A DNA stretch of 64,000 nt from Ricordea florida (Eukaryota > Cnidaria > Anthozoa > Corallimorpharia > Ricordeidae): contig OX453273.1 in NCBI GenBank assembly GCA_949710005.1, positions 2,003,322 through 2,067,321 on the forward strand. The letters are read 5' to 3'. The notes under the pieces are model-generated. The model did no database searches. It had not been told where the DNA came from and saw only the letters and a program-made list of their open reading frames with translations. The first letter of the stretch is position 1, and the number at the start of each line of letters is the position of its first letter. Made by a program: the position numbers and the translations under genes. Of this stretch, positions 1-11,436 are shown one piece after another.

Positions 1-429
1 GCCATGTTGAACCATTGCCTTCTTTATGTTGTCTGAAAATACATATACCTAAATGAAACATCAATGGTACTTATATTTCAAAGTAAACAGCTGGTATATT
101 CCAACATCAACCACAGACATAAAGGCTACTTATTTCATTTCTGTAGGCTTAAGTCATACTACTGTACACTATATGTTAGAGGTAAGTTAATCTGACATTG
201 ACTTTTCAGGGCCATGAGCAGTGAGAGTTAAACCAAGGTATTTGCCTCACTCATTCTAAAAAGTTGTATAATACAGACACCTAGTAAGAAATTCAACAAT
301 AGACATTGCCTCAGTTATACACTGTAACTTTATTCTAGATGGCTATTGGCCTGCTTTATAAACAAACTCAATGGTAATGTTGTGATTTAATTATTTGAGT
401 TTTGCTTCAATCTATAGTCTTAAACTCAC
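1..429. other. RAP1GDS1 intron sequence, no exon recognised
   Basis: This stretch follows the splice donor of the last visible RAP1GDS1 exon on the minus strand. I found no armadillo-like reading frame, RNA gene or inverted repeat in it. The remaining exons of the gene should lie left of the window. Confidence 0.6.
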
Positions 430-3400
430 CATCAGTAACAAGAGATCTTAAAGTCTCAAACACTGATTCAGTTATCTCTTCATCATCTGATTCCTTTAAG
501 ACTTTCATTAAGATTTCAAGGGCATCAGTTTCACAGAACACTGCTTTTGCTTTCTCTACAAAAAAGTCAAAAACAGTGCTTATCAGTACAACTACAGGTA
601 GAACAGGGCATAAGCATCTGTTTTCAAGTAACAATCAATAATGCGTAGAATTATTTCTTTGTACAACTACATGGCCTTCTTCTTCCTTTAAAAGTCTCAT
701 TTTGTACTGATACAGTATGAAGACAATACTTGAAAATTCTCTCAGGAAATAAAGGTTTTAAGCAACTACTTTAAGATACTCTAGTTTGCATACAACTTAA
801 ATATGATTGAAGACCTTGTACAAAGGGTGGTTTACATAATTCACTTTTACCTACAGAGGCCAAGTGGCAAACTGCTGATAAAGACATTCGGCATAGAGAG
901 GGATTGCTCAGGATACTTTGTTTGGCGAAGCCCAGCAAAAATGATATTGCTCCAAATGAAACAGCTTCTTCGGCTAATGTATCTACAATTGAAAAGTTCA
1001 AATCACTGTGAAAAATCATTGCAAATATTTTAATGAAGGAGATTTTACAGCAGCTCAGTCAATAACAGTCTTGACATTAACATGACAAAAATGAAGGGCA
1101 GGCACAACTCAAATATTACACAAGATTCTGCTGGCCAGGTTCTGACTTCTCTATTCATTTTTAAACCTAGTTGCCAGTACTGTACCATCATCACTTGTGA
1201 TGTTGAGCATGGATCCACAGGCAGCAAACTCCACTCTATTGTCACTTTTCTCATCAAAATGTTTTTCAAGAATTTCAAGTTTCTTCACAATCTTCTCGGC
1301 ACCTTTGTTTTCCAACAAGACTGCCTTGGCATGCTCTACCAAGAGAAGTTAGTCAAGAAAGACTGAGAAAAATAAGTCACTTTCTGTACACTTTATTGTT
1401 TAGCACAACTAAAAGAAGGGAACAACAACAAAAGACTACAAAGGACTGGGAAAGCAAGGAAATCCCCAAACATTAGATACCATATGGATACATGTAATAA
1501 TTTAATACTAGGGTTCTTAGTATATTACAAATACAAAGAAGCTTCAACAGTTTTCTGTTCTGTTGTAGAGCATTTGGGAGTTTGGGAGGTGATAACGTTA
1601 TGAAAGAAGTGTAAAAGGATAATGCAAATTACAGACAAGTGTTTCCCCCAACTTCTATCTTGAACTCTTTTTGTTTGGACTCTTAAAGAGAGCACAATCA
1701 CATCACTGTTGTAGTAATACCTAGCTGTAATATTTATTACTTCAACATGCATGTTAGAATCATAAGGTTGAATTGACAAACCATTTTCACAGCTTATGTT
1801 TCCTATAGCTCTTAGTGCCTGAAGCACAACATTCGCATTTTCGCTTTCAAGACTTGACAACAGCTCAGCAATAAGTCCTGTCTTGGCCAGAGGAACTCTT
1901 GTCTCTTCTAGAAAGCAATGGAAATGATACTATGATCATAAATAATCATTAAATATTCCTGTTCAAATCTCAATACCCTATCAAGAGTAAACATCTTGGA
2001 AACTACTTAAACATTGTTATGAAACATTGTTATTAATCCTGGTAGCTTAAAGAAAATATAAATTTGTTCTTTTTCACGACAGAGTCACTTGGATGTTGAT
2101 CACGATGTTTCAACTGTTTACTGCTAGTCTTCTTTAGGCGACAGGATTGACGGTTCTGAAACAGTAAATTTTATGTATCACAGTGGTCTGTTGTGACTGG
2201 TGCACATTGTACAAGTTACATATTGATTTTACAGATTGTACTAATATAATCAGTGGTATGTACCTATAAGCCCAGGAATGGTAACCTTCCTTCCTACCCC
2301 CACCACCTAAGGCCATTTTACACTTCCAAGGGCCAATCTGTATAGTATGGCAAGTGTAGGCTGTGTAGCGCAAGCATTTTCTCAACCATTTAAGTTCCAG
2401 TATCAATATTCATTTTCTCCTAACTGTTCTCATATATTTGTTATAGTACTAGTGAGGAGAATTTGTTTAAATATCATACAACTCTTATTTGGTGATCATT
2501 TTTGTTATTCTCATAACATGAATAGTTAATGGACAGTGAATATTGTAATGAGAAATAATGGGTGCTGGTCACTACTGGGACACAAAGGGTTAAACGTTCA
2601 TATTGCATGCCAAAATCAGAGCATTACACAAAGCAGCTGAAAAGACAAAGGATATGAAGCTTTTAAAGAATATAAGTGCCGTGTAGTTATATGTTCTCCT
2701 TTTTTACTGCCTATTTTGTTTGACCATTAAGGTTACTGATAACCTTTTCGGGTGCCGTTCGGAAAATGTTTCGTACGCACGTCATTTTCATTGGAACCAT
2801 GGATAACTATATATCTATGGAAAGGTTATGAAATGTAGAATCCAAATACATAAAAATATTGGAAATTTAACCCTTTGGTTAGCATGCGCGAGCCTTCGAA
2901 CTTGAAACTATCGATGTTTGCTTCGCAGAATTACCCGCATTCGCGTTATCTCTTATATCAAAACAAACTCCACTATATCAATGGGCAATTGATAGGCTAT
3001 CAAAGTGTGTCGGGCATTTTGGATCTTTCTATTGGTTTCTGAGAAAATAGGCTCTAAAGTTGGCCAATAGGCATCACGAAAAGAGGTGTCACAGGAAAAA
3101 TATTTCGAATATTTTTAAAGCCCGACACACTTTCATGCACCAATATCTCACAATCATTTTGGCCGAATTTCGTAAAAATCTGACAAAACTAGATGCCCTA
3201 TTAATTCATTTGAAGAGGGGTAATTCGTGGAAAAATAAACCCCGAGTTTTTGCGCCGAAAAGATTCTATTTGGGGATTAACTTTTTAGTCACGCAAAACA
3301 CAAACTTTGCACTCTGCTAGAAAAATTTGTACTAAAATAATTTTTTTTTTTAAAAGAAAACCAGAAGAGTGGGCTATCTAATGGCAGGTTTTAGCAATTT

Positions 3401-4285
3401 TCCAAAATTCTACCCCAAAAAGGTTATCAGTAACCTTAAGGAAAATTAACTCTGTAACAGTTTAATATTGCTGCTATCTTTAAGCACTACTGTCAACCAT
3501 GCTCCAGCATGTACTGGACTTCCTGTCACACAGCATGCAGTGCACACCACAAAATGACCCATTGATTGATGCAAGATCTCATAGAGTTTAGCCATACTCT
3601 TTAGGACCAACTCAAGGCTATGTGTATGAATTTCCCTGCTACCTGATTTTGCAATCTCGGCAATCATATGTAAAATCTTTCCCTTGATTTCCTGATCATC
3701 AATTTTAATCAAAGCCTTGATACTTTCCACAACATTCTGCAATGCTTTATCGTCAAATGGTTCTGTAAGAGAACAAATCAAACATCTAAGAATCTCAGAG
3801 ATCTAACAACTAAATCAGTACATCGCCTCACTGATAAACCCATACAGTGTAGTTGGGGAGATGTTTCCACAAAATCAGATACTTCGTTAATCATGCTACA
3901 GCTGTACTGTTTCCTTCTACAAAAAAAGTTTGTTCCTGCATTATCCTAAATAATAGAGTTACAACATGCACCATGAATCTCATCAGAAAATATGATCCAC
4001 TCTTGAAATTTGAAAGACCCCGTCCCACCCTAAGGAAAAGTTCACAGATGGATAATTACCTCTCTGAAAAACAATCAAATTAAACTAGCACCAAAAATCA
4101 ACCAAAAGAACGCCCAAGAACCGAATCCATGAAATGATTTTAGTCTTACATTCAAGTATTTAAAAATTTTCACCTTGTTTTTTCCGAAGATTTCTCAGAA
4201 TTGTGTCTATGGCCTCCTCGTCTACTGCTCCATTCTCTTCTGCGCCAAGTTTCAATTTTTCGAATAATTCGCCGAAACCATCCAT
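430..4285 (-). CDS. RAP1GDS1: Rap1 GTPase-GDP dissociation stimulator 1 (SmgGDS), 5' part, six exons
   Basis: SmgGDS is a cytosolic armadillo-repeat protein that chaperones and exchanges nucleotide on prenylatable small GTPases (Rho, Rap, Ras). Exons on the minus strand: 4285-4174 (start ATG), 3762-3643, 1907-1782, 1335-1186, 982-851, 555-430. All have AG/GT borders and matching phases, giving 255 codons plus one base, against about 600 residues for the family. The first exon encodes MDGFGELFEKLKL. The stretches MIAEIAKSEETRVPLAKTGL, ALRAIGNISCEN and KAVLLENKGAEKIVKK align with my memory of human SmgGDS armadillo repeats 2-3, including the Asn/Gly pattern of helix 3. For exon 4 the donor at 1185 (GATG|gtacag) is chosen over the one at 1166 because only it keeps frame with exon 5. 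The gene runs off the left edge. Identity is recognised by eye and is well supported over the N-terminal half. Confidence 0.93.
2727..3439. mobile_element. MITE-like element with TTAA ends, in RAP1GDS1 intron 2
   Basis: The left end reads TTAAGGTTACTGATAACC and the right end is its inverse, GGTTATCAGTAACCTTAA. This gives TTAA at both ends and terminal inverted repeats of about 24 bp that are themselves palindromic. The interior (about 670 bp) has no convincing ORF. TTAA duplications are typical of piggyBac and Kolobok transposons; I cannot decide between them. Confidence 0.6.
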
Positions 4286-4877
4286 ACTTCCAACACTCTC
4301 CTTTTAACAGAACTTGTATTATAACAGATCCAGTCGTTGTAAAACGAGCAATGGAACACAGAGCAATCTTTTCGAGGATGTTATTCGCGTTTTTCTAGCT
4401 CCTTCCATCTTCATATTTTTTACATTCGATTCGAGCCTGCAGTTCATAACCAAAATATACGGCAAGTATGATACTTTTAAGTGTCTCTATCAGTGAGTGA
4501 CAGCCCCGTGAATTAATAACGAACTGCGGCCTGCATGTCTGAACACGGTGACAAGGGATCCCGGGCAAGGTGTGCGTCAAAGGTCTCTAAAACGTTTCTG
4601 TCTTAGGAATAAGAGAGACTTACTCTACAAAACTGATCTCGATATAGGGTGCCTATTATATATTCAGCCTAGCAGGCACAACTTGTCGTTTCCGAGAACT
4701 GTTTCCGACCAGGCAAAACCATCATGTAAATTGCCAAATTTCCATATTCAGGCCCCTTCCCCTACGGTCTTTCGGTGAGGACCAAGAGCACAGTAATCTT
4801 TCGCGCCAATACTGCAAGTTCGTGAAACTGTGAGGCCCTCCGAGAGGGTTAAAGGAAACAAGGGAATATATATATGT
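4286..4877. other. RAP1GDS1 upstream region
   Basis: This should hold the 5' UTR and promoter of RAP1GDS1 on the minus strand. No TATA box or other clear element was identified, and no other gene or repeat is evident. Confidence 0.4.
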
Positions 4878-5185
4878 TATTTACCGGGCGGGAGGTCCGT
4901 ATGGAAAAAAGCTGTGCCCGAGGTCTTGAGTACGGCCCGAGGCCGAAGGCCGAAGGGCCGTACTCAAGACCAAGGGCACAGTTTTTTCCCATACGGACCG
5001 ACCTAGACCGGTAAATAACTTATTTATTTTTTCTGTTTGTTTGCTTTTTTTTTTTCAATTTGCCGCGAATAGCGCGGATAAAAAGCCGGACCGTGGTCCG
5101 TATCGTAAAAAGCTGGACCGGTTACGAGCGCGCGATTAGCCAATCAGATTCGAGGATTTGGGATTCCGGCCCGCTGAGATGCTTC
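4878..5185. mobile_element. Foldback MITE with tacggcccg/cgggccgta stem
   Basis: A long imperfect hairpin runs from about 4878 to 5020: ttatttaccgg..ggtccgtatgg on the left, ccatacggacc..ccggtaaataa on the right, with an inner stem around gtcttgagtacggcccgag. The next 160 bp (gcgcggataaaaagccgg, gcgcgcgattagccaatcag) looks like the rest of the same repeat. There is no coding potential. Confidence 0.65.
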
Positions 5186-5189
5186 AGAA

Positions 5190-6000
5190 AAAAATAAAAG
5201 CATTTATTTTTAGGGAACAGGGCATATTTTAGAATTATTTTCAGGGAGCTAGGGAGCCTCTGATTAAATTGCCGGGAAGAAGGGAACAAAAATTAGGGAA
5301 CAAGGGGTTTGATTTATAAGGAACAGGGAAGAAAACGCAAAAAGATCATGGGAACATGTACTCCAGTCCTCCTGGGTGGGGCTCAACCATACGTAGATCT
5401 TTTTCTAGACCAAACGGGAACCAGTCAGCCCACTTCAGGGAAATGAACAGCGACCTACACAGAAGTAAAAAACACTGGAGTTAATAACTAGGGTGATGAG
5501 GATGAGAAAAGCTTACACCAAGATAATAGAGAAGCTAACGTTTCGAGAGTTGGCTAGTCCCTCTGAAGAAGGGCTAACTTTCCAAAAGTCACTTTCAATT
5601 CCCCATCGACGCATCAGTCACCGCTTTCTTAGGAAATTAACCATTACCATGCATAATGTTTAGCGCAGACTGAAACTGCCGCCTATAAATATACCGTTCG
5701 CGCTCACGTTTATTACATTCCTTTTTCCCGTTAGCCGGCACATCACTGTTCAAAACGTTTAACGGCGAACACGAAACGGTTCTATCCCGGCATGAAGTTA
5801 AAAGTTTCAGTAAAAATATACGTGGTGTTAAATCACTGCTAATTGGAAGCATGTATGTTCGTTATGTTTTGTCGCTAATCAAGATAATTTTGTTCTTTTC
5901 TTGAAATTTTGGCGATTTTTCTTAGCAAACGGAACCTTTATACATCGACATTGTATACTTTGAGTTTCTTTTCACAGCCATAAGTAACAGAAACCTTCGC
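5190..6000. other. Intergenic, old repeat fragments only
   Basis: It contains short repeat-like fragments, including a small stem near 5530-5580 (taacgtttcgag with ctctgaagaagggctaac). That motif resembles the cgaaacgt/cttcgtcagagc motifs of other repeats in this window. I see no gene. Confidence 0.4.
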
Positions 6001-6012
6001 TACAAATATACA

Positions 6013-7230
6013 GTGGCCTGTATATGTCACTCACAAACAAAGACCAAAAACCGATTTTATAAACAGGAAACCAGCAGCCTTAAACGACTTGGCTCGGATC
6101 AATTTGGTTGTATCCCGGGTTCCTCAACTTCCCACGCTCTCATCAATATGCTTCATGACTGGACGCACGCAATTGATGGTAACTGTGTGAGAGTATTCGT
6201 TATGGATTACAAAAAAGTTTTCGATCTCATCGATCATAGATTATTGCTTGCGAAACTAAATCATTGTGATATCAATCCATATATCATCAATGGGATTGCA
6301 GCCTTCCTCACTTGTAGACGCCAAAGAGTTAAACCTGCCAATGACTGTTTCCCTGAATGGAAATCAGTCCCTGCAGGGGTCCCTCACTGGAACAAAATTG
6401 GGTCCTTGGTTGTTTTTAGTGATGATTGACCATCTAACTGTTCCATCTTCTAGTGACCTCTTCAAGTATGTAGATGATACCACCGTTTTCGAGCTTGTTG
6501 GCAAAGGATGTAATAGTAATGCACAGTCAATCATAGACGAGATATCTTCATGGTCTACCAACAACAAGTTTCAGCTCCATCCTAAGAAATGTCATGAACT
6601 AAGGATATCCTTATCTCGTTCTCCAGTAAACTATGATCTCTTTGACATCAACGGGTCCAAGCTCGACACAGCCCAAACCTTCAAGTTACTGGGCCTACAT
6701 ATTCAAGACAATCTTAAATGGAACACTCACGTCGCACAAACTGTGAAGAAAGCCGCCAAGAGGCTTTATTTTCTAGTTCAACTTAAGACACTTAAGCGAG
6801 CTCATGTTGTACAAAGTAAATTAGTTTACTTTGATATTGACTGTATCCAGTCAATGTTGCTTAACGGTTGCGAGGTTTTTCATTTTTCATTTTTCATTTT
6901 CATTTTAGTCTTCCACAATACCTAAGCTTAACTATGGAAAGAATTCAGAAACGCGCGCTTAGAATTCATCATTTTCGGTTACAATATCTATTATAGAGAC
7001 GCTCTTGCACTAGCAGGCATAAATTCATTAGAGCAACAAAAAAGAATATTCACCAACATACTTAATCATCCTTTAAATAGTCTTTACCACCTCTAACCTT
7101 TTAACGAAAGTAGAGACAACGTCAGCCTTCGCAAGAAAAGGCCTTTTAGAGTCAAAGTAACTAAAACAAATAGAGCAAGAGACACCTTCATAAATCGTTG
7201 CGCCTCAAATTTCAATAATGACAATTAAGT
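6013..7230 (+). pseudogene. Degraded non-LTR retrotransposon reverse transcriptase
   Basis: The frame starting near 6050 encodes a LINE RT segment (QFGCIPGSSTSHALINMLH, then FVMDYKKVFDLIDH for the first catalytic Asp, then SVPAGVP). It shifts frame near 6395. The second frame carries the YVDDT catalytic box near 6470 and the thumb-like segment up to about 6830. From 6930 the C-terminal domain (ERIQKRALRIHHF) is recognisable only across further frameshifts and stops, to about 7230. The endonuclease and the start of the RT are absent. It belongs to the CR1/L2-like LINEs common in cnidarians; the clade is not certain. Confidence 0.85.
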
Positions 7231-7331
7231 CCCAGAATTTGTACAATTGTAATTATATTTTAATTGTAATAGCCATATATTATTTATTAAACATTGTAAC
7301 ACCTTAGCAATTCAATTATCACTGTTATTTA

Positions 7332-7407
7332 ACAATTATTGGCCTCAAGCTCAGTGATTCTCGGTGAATATTCACCGAGAATCACTGAGCCTGAGGCCAA
7401 TAATTGT
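7332..7407. repeat. Near-perfect palindrome (gagaatcactgag stem)
   Basis: acaattattggcctca..ctcggtgaat is followed at once by its inverse, attcaccgag..tgaggccaataattgt. The stem is about 38 bp with a minimal loop and one bulge. It abuts the MITE at 7412; a related, shorter stem (caattattc..gaataattg) abuts the second MITE copy at 11326-11368. Confidence 0.8.
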
Positions 7408-7411
7408 TTTA

Positions 7412-7591
7412 GTATAAATACACAAGTGATTATTTCAAAAAGCATTGTAGAACACGAAAAATTTTTATTTCATCAAAAGCGCGCGAACGACTGGCAGCCA
7501 TTTTGTTCGTCGAGGTGATTATCGGCTGATAATCCGAGATAGCGAACCAATCAGAGCGCGCGATTTTTTATAATCACCTGAGTATTTATAC
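7412..7591 (+). mobile_element. 180-bp MITE, copy 1 (GTATAAATAC ends, TA duplication)
   Basis: Ends are GTATAAATACACAAGTGATT and AATCACCTGAGTATTTATAC, flanked by TA on both sides (7410-7411 and 7592-7593), as for Tc1/mariner-type MITEs. The interior holds gcgcgcgaac, ggcagccattttgttcgtcg and ccaatcagagcgcgcg. The same sequence recurs in inverse orientation at 11124-11320. No ORF. Confidence 0.8.
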
Positions 7592-7647
7592 TAATAAGGA
7601 TTGTTAATAAAGTTCTAGTTCTAAGGTCTAGGAAACGGAAACCAAAA

Positions 7648-7790
7648 TACAAAACACATTTCCAAAAGTCGAAAACACATTTCAAACTCAGAACAGAATC
7701 CCAAAAGTCGAAAACACATTCTAAAAAGTCGAAAACACATTTCAAACTTCATAACAAATTCCTAAAAGTCGAAAACATATTTCTATGGGC
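7648..7790 (+). repeat. Degenerate tandem repeat, unit about 20-38 bp
   Basis: The motif aaaagtcgaaaacacatttc recurs at least five times in tandem with short spacers and point changes. No coding potential; the ORF it opens on the minus strand is low-complexity. Confidence 0.75.
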
Positions 7791-7958
7791 GGCCGTCACT
7801 GCCAAAACTACAGCAATGCCAAAAGGAATAGAGTAAGGAAAACTGGTTCTCTGGTGTTTTGCAAAATTGAATCAAATTTATTTTTGGCGGTGGCGACCGC
7901 TCATACATTTCAGTATTCTCAAACGCATTCGCCCCAGGCTCTCCCCGCTCTCGAAGAA

Positions 7959-9018
7959 TGAGCAATCTGCCGTACTCCAGCCATACTTTCGCCATGTTTT
8001 GCTCGGCATGTGGACAAGAAGTTTTGGATTCCTACGTATTTTGCCCGAAATACGGGACTAAAATAAGTAAAAGTTGGCCCGAACACGAAGTTATAGAGAG
8101 CTATTTTTTCGCCGGCTATGAGTTCAGCACAATTCTTAGTTTTCTTGAGAAACGTCACGATAGTCAAGACGTCCATGTCACTCACTGGCTCAACAGACGA
8201 CTGGATTCTTATGGGTAAGGGAGAAAAAATGTATCACAAGTAGATGGAAATGAAGTCAGGGGCATCATAAAAAAGTGAACTTGATGGTCGCAGCTCTTCG
8301 TCAGGGTATCGAGCTATGTGGCACACACCACGAATAAAGTATGGAATGTGTGTCCCGAGAGCCACGGTCGAGACTATTTTGAAAGAACTTGATCCGGCTG
8401 GAGTCGAAGAGAGAAGACGTCACCGTTTAAAGAGGACTGAGAACGTACGTTTCATCGGGTCCTAATGAAGTATGGCACGTAGATGGATACTTGATGGAGA
8501 TCACACCACAACGATTAATTAGCTGGATACCGGGGCTGGAGACAGGGCACATCGCTATGGCCGGGCTGTCGACTGGAGATCAGAAGATTGAATGTTGGTG
8601 GTCACACTTGAAAAGGTCCAGAACCAATTGGTGGATTAACTTCTTTTTAAAGATTTGTCAGACAGGGGAATATTTTTCAGTGGTAACATCCACCACAATG
8701 AGTGTCTGTGGTTCTGTTTTAATAATCTACTTCAACAAGACTTGGACTTTGTGAAATAACATTGGAACACTCGTTACATTCGTCAATCAAGACGCGATAT
8801 CATAGCAGGGAAACTAGATGAGATGTTTTTTTCTGCCCGAGAACTTTAATGCTAAGGATCACTTGTTCTTTCGTTGAACTGATCACCGCTTGGAATCTTA
8901 CTTATTTTAGTCCCGCATTTCGGGCAAAAAACGTAGGAAACCAAAACTTCTTATCCACACACCGAGCAAAACATGGCGAAAGTATTGCCGAGGTATGGGT
9001 GAGAAGGCAGATTGCTCA
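7959..9018 (+). pseudogene. DDE integrase-core transposase relic between inverted zinc-ribbon arms
   Basis: The frame from 7958 encodes a CxxC..C zinc-ribbon-like start (MFCSACGQEVLDSYVFCPK, its last half-ribbon changed to KYG) and a helical segment (FAGYEFSTILSFLEKRH). After a frameshift follow GYRAMWHTPRIKYGMCVPRA, ELDPAGVEERRRHRLKR and GPNEVWHVDGY (first catalytic Asp). The frame then jumps to IECWWSHLKRSRTNWWINFF and HNECLWFCFNNLLQQDLDFV, so the segment with the second catalytic Asp is deleted. HWNTRYIRQSRRDI marks the C-terminus near 8790. This matches integrase-core transposases that are abundant in cnidarian and fish genomes. The first 110 bp (7959-8070) recur inverted at 8898-9018, so the zinc-ribbon start is present on both strands. 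Several frameshifts and stops; not functional. Confidence 0.8.
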
Positions 9019-9239
9019 CGCTGTTGTTGGCGCCTCTTCAATCTTCACTCACAGAAGTTTGTTTAGTTTCTAAAAGTTCACACTGTTTTCTCGCAAGCTA
9101 GCTTGAACCAACAGTAAATGGCGAAACATTTGAGCAGGTTTATCGTCGGACTTAGATAGACCCATTGATGATTACATCCAGGAACCCACTGTCAAAATCC
9201 CCATGAGATGTTACTGAGCCTGCTCAGGGAATTCCTTAC

Positions 9240-9560
9240 ACAGAAGAAAAAGACAAGGAAAGTTGAAGAAATAAAACCAGATGAACTCAACCTGTATGAA
9301 TTTAATGTAAGCGTGCGCGTCAATTGAAAAGATGGCGAGGATTACGAAACATCAAGGTTTAAGCGTTCACCGGTTGTTTTGAAAGAAGGAAAATATCCTA
9401 CAAGCATTATCGAGGACAAAGAATTTGACCAAGCAAAGAAATGTCTGGAAGCTCGAAGCAAACAACTTAAAAAACAAGGCAAAGGAAGTAAACCAAACGC
9501 AACTGGAGCGCTCACTGATGAAGTGGTAGATATGCTGACGAGGTTCTCGTAAAAAAACAC
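9240..9560 (+). pseudogene. Tyrosine-recombinase-like (KIAA1958/Crypton type) N-terminal fragment
   Basis: The frame reads PDELNLYEFNVSVRV, stop, KDGEDYETSRFKR, then SIIEDKEFDQAKKCLEARSK, KGKGSKPNATGALTDEVV. This is the N-terminal SAM-like domain of the KIAA1958/QRICH1/ZMYM family of Crypton-derived tyrosine recombinases, where the pattern is R-KDG-YEP..F..R..L..K.K.L...GKGN.P. One in-frame stop, a likely small deletion near 9365, and loss of the frame after 9550 show it is dead. The catalytic domain is missing. Confidence 0.72.
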
Positions 9561-9659
9561 TCTGGCAAAAAGCACTGAGCTCAGTAAAACGCATTAAGCC
9601 CGTTTTAGATTCTTCCGATGATGATGAAATGAACAATGAAAAAACGCGTTGTTTGCCTT

Positions 9660-11110
9660 ATCCACTTTCATACTTTTTCTAATTATGTTATTTTAGGCAT
9701 CTGGATGTGTTTTCAATTGAAGAAATGGTAAACGGCCAGCGTGCAACCATCGAGTTATGGACGTTCGTGGGAGGTTGCTAAGCACGAAAGAAGCGTAAGA
9801 GATGCTCGAGGCGCGTAAGACTTCCTAACTTCAAAATCTGACGTCAGCATGCAATCCATAGGCCAATCCAAATGGATCGCGCGTATTAGCCAATCATAGC
9901 GCGCGCTTTCCGAAAGTTATGTTATAATTATATTTGGCTCCTGTGAAATGTCAAACCAAAGTCGAATCTTCGACTCTTTCAGTCGCAGATACGGCGAAAG
10001 ACGTATTTAATTCGAAACTGTCGAATTTGATTGATTCAAACGTCGCATTTCACATGCATTTAATTCTCGACCTGAATTCGGCACATGTGAAATGCGACGT
10101 TTGAACCGAGCCTTAGAAACGTCAGCATGCCATGCATACAAGCGCGAGCTTCCAGAAGACGGTTATACTATTGTCAGAGAACCTTACAATACACAGATTT
10201 TGTCGTCTAATTAATTGCCGGCAAAAGCAGCTTGAAGGATTATCAGCTGTCACTGAGGAATGAGCGACAAAAAAGAGCCACATGCTGTCCATGATGAGCA
10301 AACACCGAAAGAACAACAGGACAGAAGTGCTACTCAACGACAGTGGCTGCAGCCTTACATCAAACAGGACCTTAGCAAGTGTTTAAAGGCTGCTGATAAG
10401 GTAGAGATGTGGGTCAAAGCACATTTTCCATCTCAGCAGGGACAAAGTTGGGAGAGAGACAAAATTGGAACGCAAAATGGAGGCAAAGACTCGGCAGAAA
10501 ATTTGATAACAAGTTTATCAGTGATGGAAATTTCTTCCTGAGAAAAGGTCCATTTACAACAAGCAAATCTTTTGTGATGGCTTTGTCAACTCTCTCACTG
10601 GACCAAGATACATTCTAAATTGCTGGTCAGTACCACCTTTTTACGGCTGAAACGGTTTTTGCTTTTCTTGTGGCAGCTTAGATCCCTTTGAGAGAGGCAT
10701 GTTATGATTTCTCTACGTATAAACGAACACAGCGACAACTCAATAGCTATTCAATTAATTGCGATTGAGGTTTTATTAACTTTTTTGATTAGAACGGCAT
10801 CACTTTCATTAACTTCCTTCCTGCATCCCAAACAGAGGTTTGATTTTATCTTCAATTTTGGACTTATTATTTTCTTTAACCCGCAAGTAAATCCTACAAT
10901 GCGATTGGCTGCCTGAAGGGGCAAGACGTTTTTTCTGTGCGTGATGGAACTTGGTTGAGTCCGGTTCCATAAAACGTAAAAAAGAACTCGAAAAATATCC
11001 AGGAAGAGTGACGTCATGCTTGGACTAAATATTCCAATTTTGTTGCGCTGGCTCGGCATCAGACCCGCCCAAGCGAAGAGTTTCTTAACCCATGCCAAAC
11101 GGTCCTCAGA
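9660..11110. other. Intergenic with one hairpin repeat; no recognisable gene
   Basis: A stem near 10033-10105 (caaacgtcgcatttcacatg paired with catgtgaaatgcgacgtttg) marks a small foldback repeat. A 93-codon ORF at 10260-10541 and an overlapping one at 10409-10618 have no features I recognise; they may be the ruin of a longer frame. GC-rich gcgcgc tracts near 9870-9910 resemble the interior of the neighbouring MITEs. Confidence 0.45.
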
Positions 11111-11123
11111 ATAATTGGCCTTA

Positions 11124-11320
11124 CTATAAATACTTAGGTGATTATACAAAATCGCGCGCTCTGATTGGTTCGCTATCTCGGATTATCAGCCTGTAATCAC
11201 CTCGACGAACAAAATGGCTGCCAGTTGTTCGCGCGCTTTTGATGAAATAAAATTTTATTGTGTTGTACAATGCTTTTTCTTTTCTTTTCTTTTTTTTAAT
11301 AATCACCTGTGTATTTATAC
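11124..11320 (-). mobile_element. MITE, copy 2, inverted relative to copy 1
   Basis: Ends CTATAAATACTTAGGTGATT and AATCACCTGTGTATTTATAC are flanked by TA on both sides. The interior is the inverse of the element at 7412-7591 (cgcgcgctctgattggttcg, cgacgaacaaaatggctgcc). An added TTTTCTTTTC-rich tract distinguishes this copy. Confidence 0.8.
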
Positions 11321-11436
11321 TAAAACAATTATTCACCGCCAATCACTTTGCCTTCGGCGAATAATTGTTAATTGAGACCTATAGCAGGGATCTCGCTTAC
11401 CGCGAGATTTTAAATATTAAATATTAAAATATTAAA

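Noticed and set aside
10260-10618. 93-codon frame MSDKKEPHAV and overlapping frame
   Set aside because: No recognisable family, no splice-consistent extension, and it sits in repeat-rich sequence. Left as unassigned rather than called a gene.
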